From Phytoseiulus persimilis (taxonomy: Eukaryota; Arthropoda; Arachnida; Mesostigmata; Phytoseiidae), in contig CM075102.1 of NCBI GenBank assembly GCA_037576195.1, positions 5,332,001-5,396,000 on the forward strand: a stretch of 64,000 nucleotides of DNA, read 5' to 3'. The translations under genes and the position numbers were made by a program. Of the stretch, positions 61,437-64,000 are shown in pieces. The notes beneath the pieces are model-generated. The model saw only the letters and a list, made by a program, of their open reading frames with translations, was not told the origin of the DNA and did no database searches. Each line of letters begins with the position of its first letter. Position 1 is the stretch's first letter.

Positions 61437-62666
61437 TTGTATCTTTCATCTTTCGCAACAGCAGACAAGAAGAAAGAACTGGTTCATCGAACCAGCGCTG
61501 AGGTAGCTCCTACCAACAGCGGTCGAGCTTCTGATGGGAGTCTGGCCGTGGTGAATGTTCAGGAATCCCAGCTTGCCGCAAACTACGGGAAGCTGATCAT
61601 GGATCTAATTTTGAGTGATGTGCACAGTGATGTGTCTGGCTTTGTGTCGAGAAGACTCACTCAGTCGTACCGCAGGATCCCAACTTGTTTGGGAGTTATT
61701 CGACACCGTTCAGCGGTTGGGCGTTCAGCAGGGGAAATTGGCCGACAACGATGCTAAGCTCTCAGCACAGCTCAATCTGTTCGCGAAGTCTGTGGTCCAA
61801 ACCTCAGTGGTAACGGAAGTCATTTTAGCATTTGATCAGTTGAGAGGGACTGTAGATGAGCCGAAAAACTTACTCCGCTTGGCCAAGGAAGAGCACCAGG
61901 GGCTCGATCTACGTCGGGATTACCTTGCTGGTGATATGGTATCAATTTGGTCAGGCTCGTCATCTTCAGAGCCTCCGTTTCGAGGTGAACACACTTCAAC
62001 AGAAAATCAACCAACTTCCGACCGAAGTGTCCGCTACAGCTGTGTTATCCAACAGCACCGTTACCAACCTCCAGGGGAACATGGATAACGTCAAGGATCC
62101 TGAAGCCTCGTGCAAATCGTTCGAATCCAAGATCAAGATACTTACTGATCTATTGGATCTGGCATTCCAACATCAAGATGCAATTTGCCAGGGAATGAGA
62201 GCATATTTCTCACACAACATCACATGCATTGGCAATCTCTCTCACGAGATTGATATTGTCAAAACCTACCAGGTTTCTTTTGACAACGGCTGTCGGAAGG
62301 GTGAGCTCTTCTTCGGATCAGCCCGCCAAGACGAGAGTCCACTCGTCTGTAGAGGATGTCAGGACTCGGGATTTAGATCATCCCGTTTAGTCCAACGTTT
62401 TCTCTTTAGTTCAGGCCTTTGTTGGCCAAGTGGCGGCCATGCTTCCCAAGCGAAAATGGGTGCTGCTCGCCATCTTTGCCGTGCTCTTCATCGGTGAGTC
62501 GATTTCTTACCGCTTCTGCCTGTCTTGGTTATCAAGCTCTCTTTTTTTTTTCTGTGTGATGGTGAGTCTTAAAGTTGTCTTGTTTTCAGGAGGAGTCTTA
62601 TGGTTCATCATTCCAAGTGAGACTGGGGGTACCTTTGCTGGTCGCAGTTCCACTGCAGTCCATTGA
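61437..62666 (+). pseudogene. Broken membrane glycoprotein-like frames, unassigned
   Basis: Three plus-strand frames pick up from each other: frame at 61437 (to about 61660), frame at 61615 (to about 61940), frame at 61856 (to about 62340), then a last frame to stop at 62664-62666. Read in order they give long helical text (ELFDTVQRLGVQQ, LRFEVNTLQQKINQL), three N-glycosylation sequons (NST, NIT, NLS), spaced cysteines, and a C-terminal membrane anchor (KRKWVLLAIFAVLFIGG region at 62448-62495). A possible 96-bp intron (GTGAGT at 62494, TTTTCAG ending 62589) would make the anchor one helix. The layout, ectodomain coiled coil, anchor and short tail, is shared by cellular membrane proteins and by envelope-like genes of insect retroelements. 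I cannot decide between them. Broken by at least three frame changes and one TAG. Confidence 0.4.
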
Positions 62667-64000
62667 CCGTCACTCGGTTCTCAAGATCTACCGAACCACT
62701 GCTGAGTGGTCTTCTGAGGATGAAGAAAGCTCCACTCCTATATCGACAACGACTCTCACCACCGGTCCAACTCTTCCAAGCCGACTTATCTCAGCCAGGG
62801 CATGTTGGTACTCTCGCGTTGAAATGGGCTGGAAATGCCGCCACCACTTGGGATTAGAATGCCTGCTCATCGATGGACCCTCTGGGGTTCCATCATACGT
62901 TGTATGTTCGTCTCAAGGCAGCATCCAATCCATGTGGTCCAGACGGATACACCCGTCACTGTAGACGTACTTGATCTTGTCCGTCGCCGTCCGCCTCTAG
63001 CGGGCATGGGGAGCTTTGCCAATTTGTTTTCACCCCAAATGCATTTGTTTCCTGGGCAGTTGTTCTTATTCGAGTGTTACTACATGATCTGGCTTATTTG
63101 ATCATGGTGCTTTTCTTCTCGGGTCAGAGTGTCATTAGCAATCAGCACTCTCCCTTTTGAATATGAGGATCCCTGGGATGCTTCGATCATTACTACGGAT
63201 CAGCATTCTTTGGTTCCGGTCCTGACTCTCATCATGGCTTCCAAGTTTCTATGGTGCACTGGAGGCTTTCTTAGTGCCATTGCCATCTTAGGAGTCTCGG
63301 GATCCTCTGTCCGGATGCTTCCAAGCAATTCTGGACCTGGATGTCGCAAGCAAGATTGGCTCCATCCACCTGCATCGGCAGCTGTGCTTCTGATGCTTAA
63401 AGTGTCCAATCTTCGATCATCCGGTGGAAGGGCATAGCCAGGTTTTCATCCTTCCCGCCATTCATGTATTTCATGATCAGAACACGAGTCATTTTATCTC
63501 ATCGAGTCGACTCCAGTGTTCGTTCCGAGGGAGGTTACTTTTGAACCAATTCCCAAATCTTCTTCTGTGTCCCAGAGTGTGGTCTCACCATCACTCACCC
63601 CGCTGTTTAGTGCACCGGCCGAAAAGGACTTATTAACAACCCCTGTTCATATCAATCCAACTCGTACTTCATGTTTTGTGGCCGCGCCACTCACGAGCGT
63701 TCACTTTCCACGTGAGCCCGATTTTCTCCAGATTCATGTCTGAATGGGATAACATACACTCCAGTTCGGAAAGACCAGTTTCTCAAAAGTCATTCACTCG
63801 AACTCCAAGCCTTTCAAGAACGACGGGATATCTTCCCGAGATTATCACGAGGATGTCTCAGTCGATGATCAAACCGATTGTTCTTTTGACATCTACCCTC
63901 CCTGACTCAGTACCTTCGTCCCTTTCCTCGGTGTCATTGTCAGGTTAGAGAGCCGGTGAGATCGCTTAACGGATTCTCTCACTATGTCTGGTCTGAATCT
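62667..64000. other. Right-edge region, unassigned short frames
   Basis: Plus-strand frames at 62663-62857 (SQPGHVGTLALKWAGNAATT), 62835-63101, 63129-63437 (contains a hydrophobic GGFLSAIAILGVSG segment) and 63516-63948 look partly protein-like but change phase often. They probably continue the element that begins at 60054. No family named. Confidence 0.25.

Overview
The window looks like nuclear DNA of an invertebrate animal, most likely an arthropod and possibly a mite or tick (inference). The support is split short genes with GT-AG introns of about 100-140 bp, a Nanos-family germline zinc-finger gene, and animal-type transposons of many classes: APE-type LINEs, Gypsy, Copia, a DD37D Tc1/mariner (maT-like) element, a Helitron remnant and a TA-flanked foldback MITE. 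There are no bacterial operons, rRNA operons or CRISPR arrays. All sequence comparisons were made by eye, so no identity values are given.

The backbone is a large unit repeated four times head to tail: about 1-17572, 17573-24879, 24880-50536 and 50537-58800. The ancestral order appears to be: block A (minus-strand acidic protein A), block B (minus-strand acidic protein B, an older duplicate of A), block C (conserved plus-strand open frames), block D (tRNA-like segment and a two-exon basic-protein gene), then block X (minus-strand nanos-like gene and a small plus-strand frame). The copies differ by large deletions and insertions. Copy 2 lost most of C and D and has a scrap of LINE at the junction. 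Copy 3 has a deletion in its B gene and carries nested transposons and a minisatellite where its nanos coding region should be. Copy 4 carries a mariner-type element.

Mobile elements by position: a 5'-truncated LINE (about 9950-12768); a decayed Gypsy gag with primer-binding site (13126-13484); a 100-bp LINE scrap (22300-22405); a solo Copia LTR with 5-bp target duplication (31233-31480); a Helitron N-terminal remnant (33607-34162); a nearly full-length LINE (about 37100-46690) whose ORF1 is split by a young Gypsy (38261-42786) with two 162-bp LTRs identical by eye and a CTCCT target duplication; an 891-bp foldback MITE (46850-47740) inside a 45-bp minisatellite (about 46770-48935); a 990-bp DD37D element (56394-57383); and a Copia 5' end (59305-60053) interrupted by a minus-strand LTR element (60054 onward) that runs off the right edge.

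The host-gene-like content is the nanos-like pair (15583-16134 and 22796-23347), seven intact acidic genes in two families plus one deleted copy, three copies of a spliced basic-protein gene, and several conserved frames of unknown function. The last 3.6 kb holds a broken, glycoprotein-like cluster of frames. A germline regulator gene inside a repeatedly amplified, transposon-rich unit with many acidic paralogues is the most unusual feature of the window.
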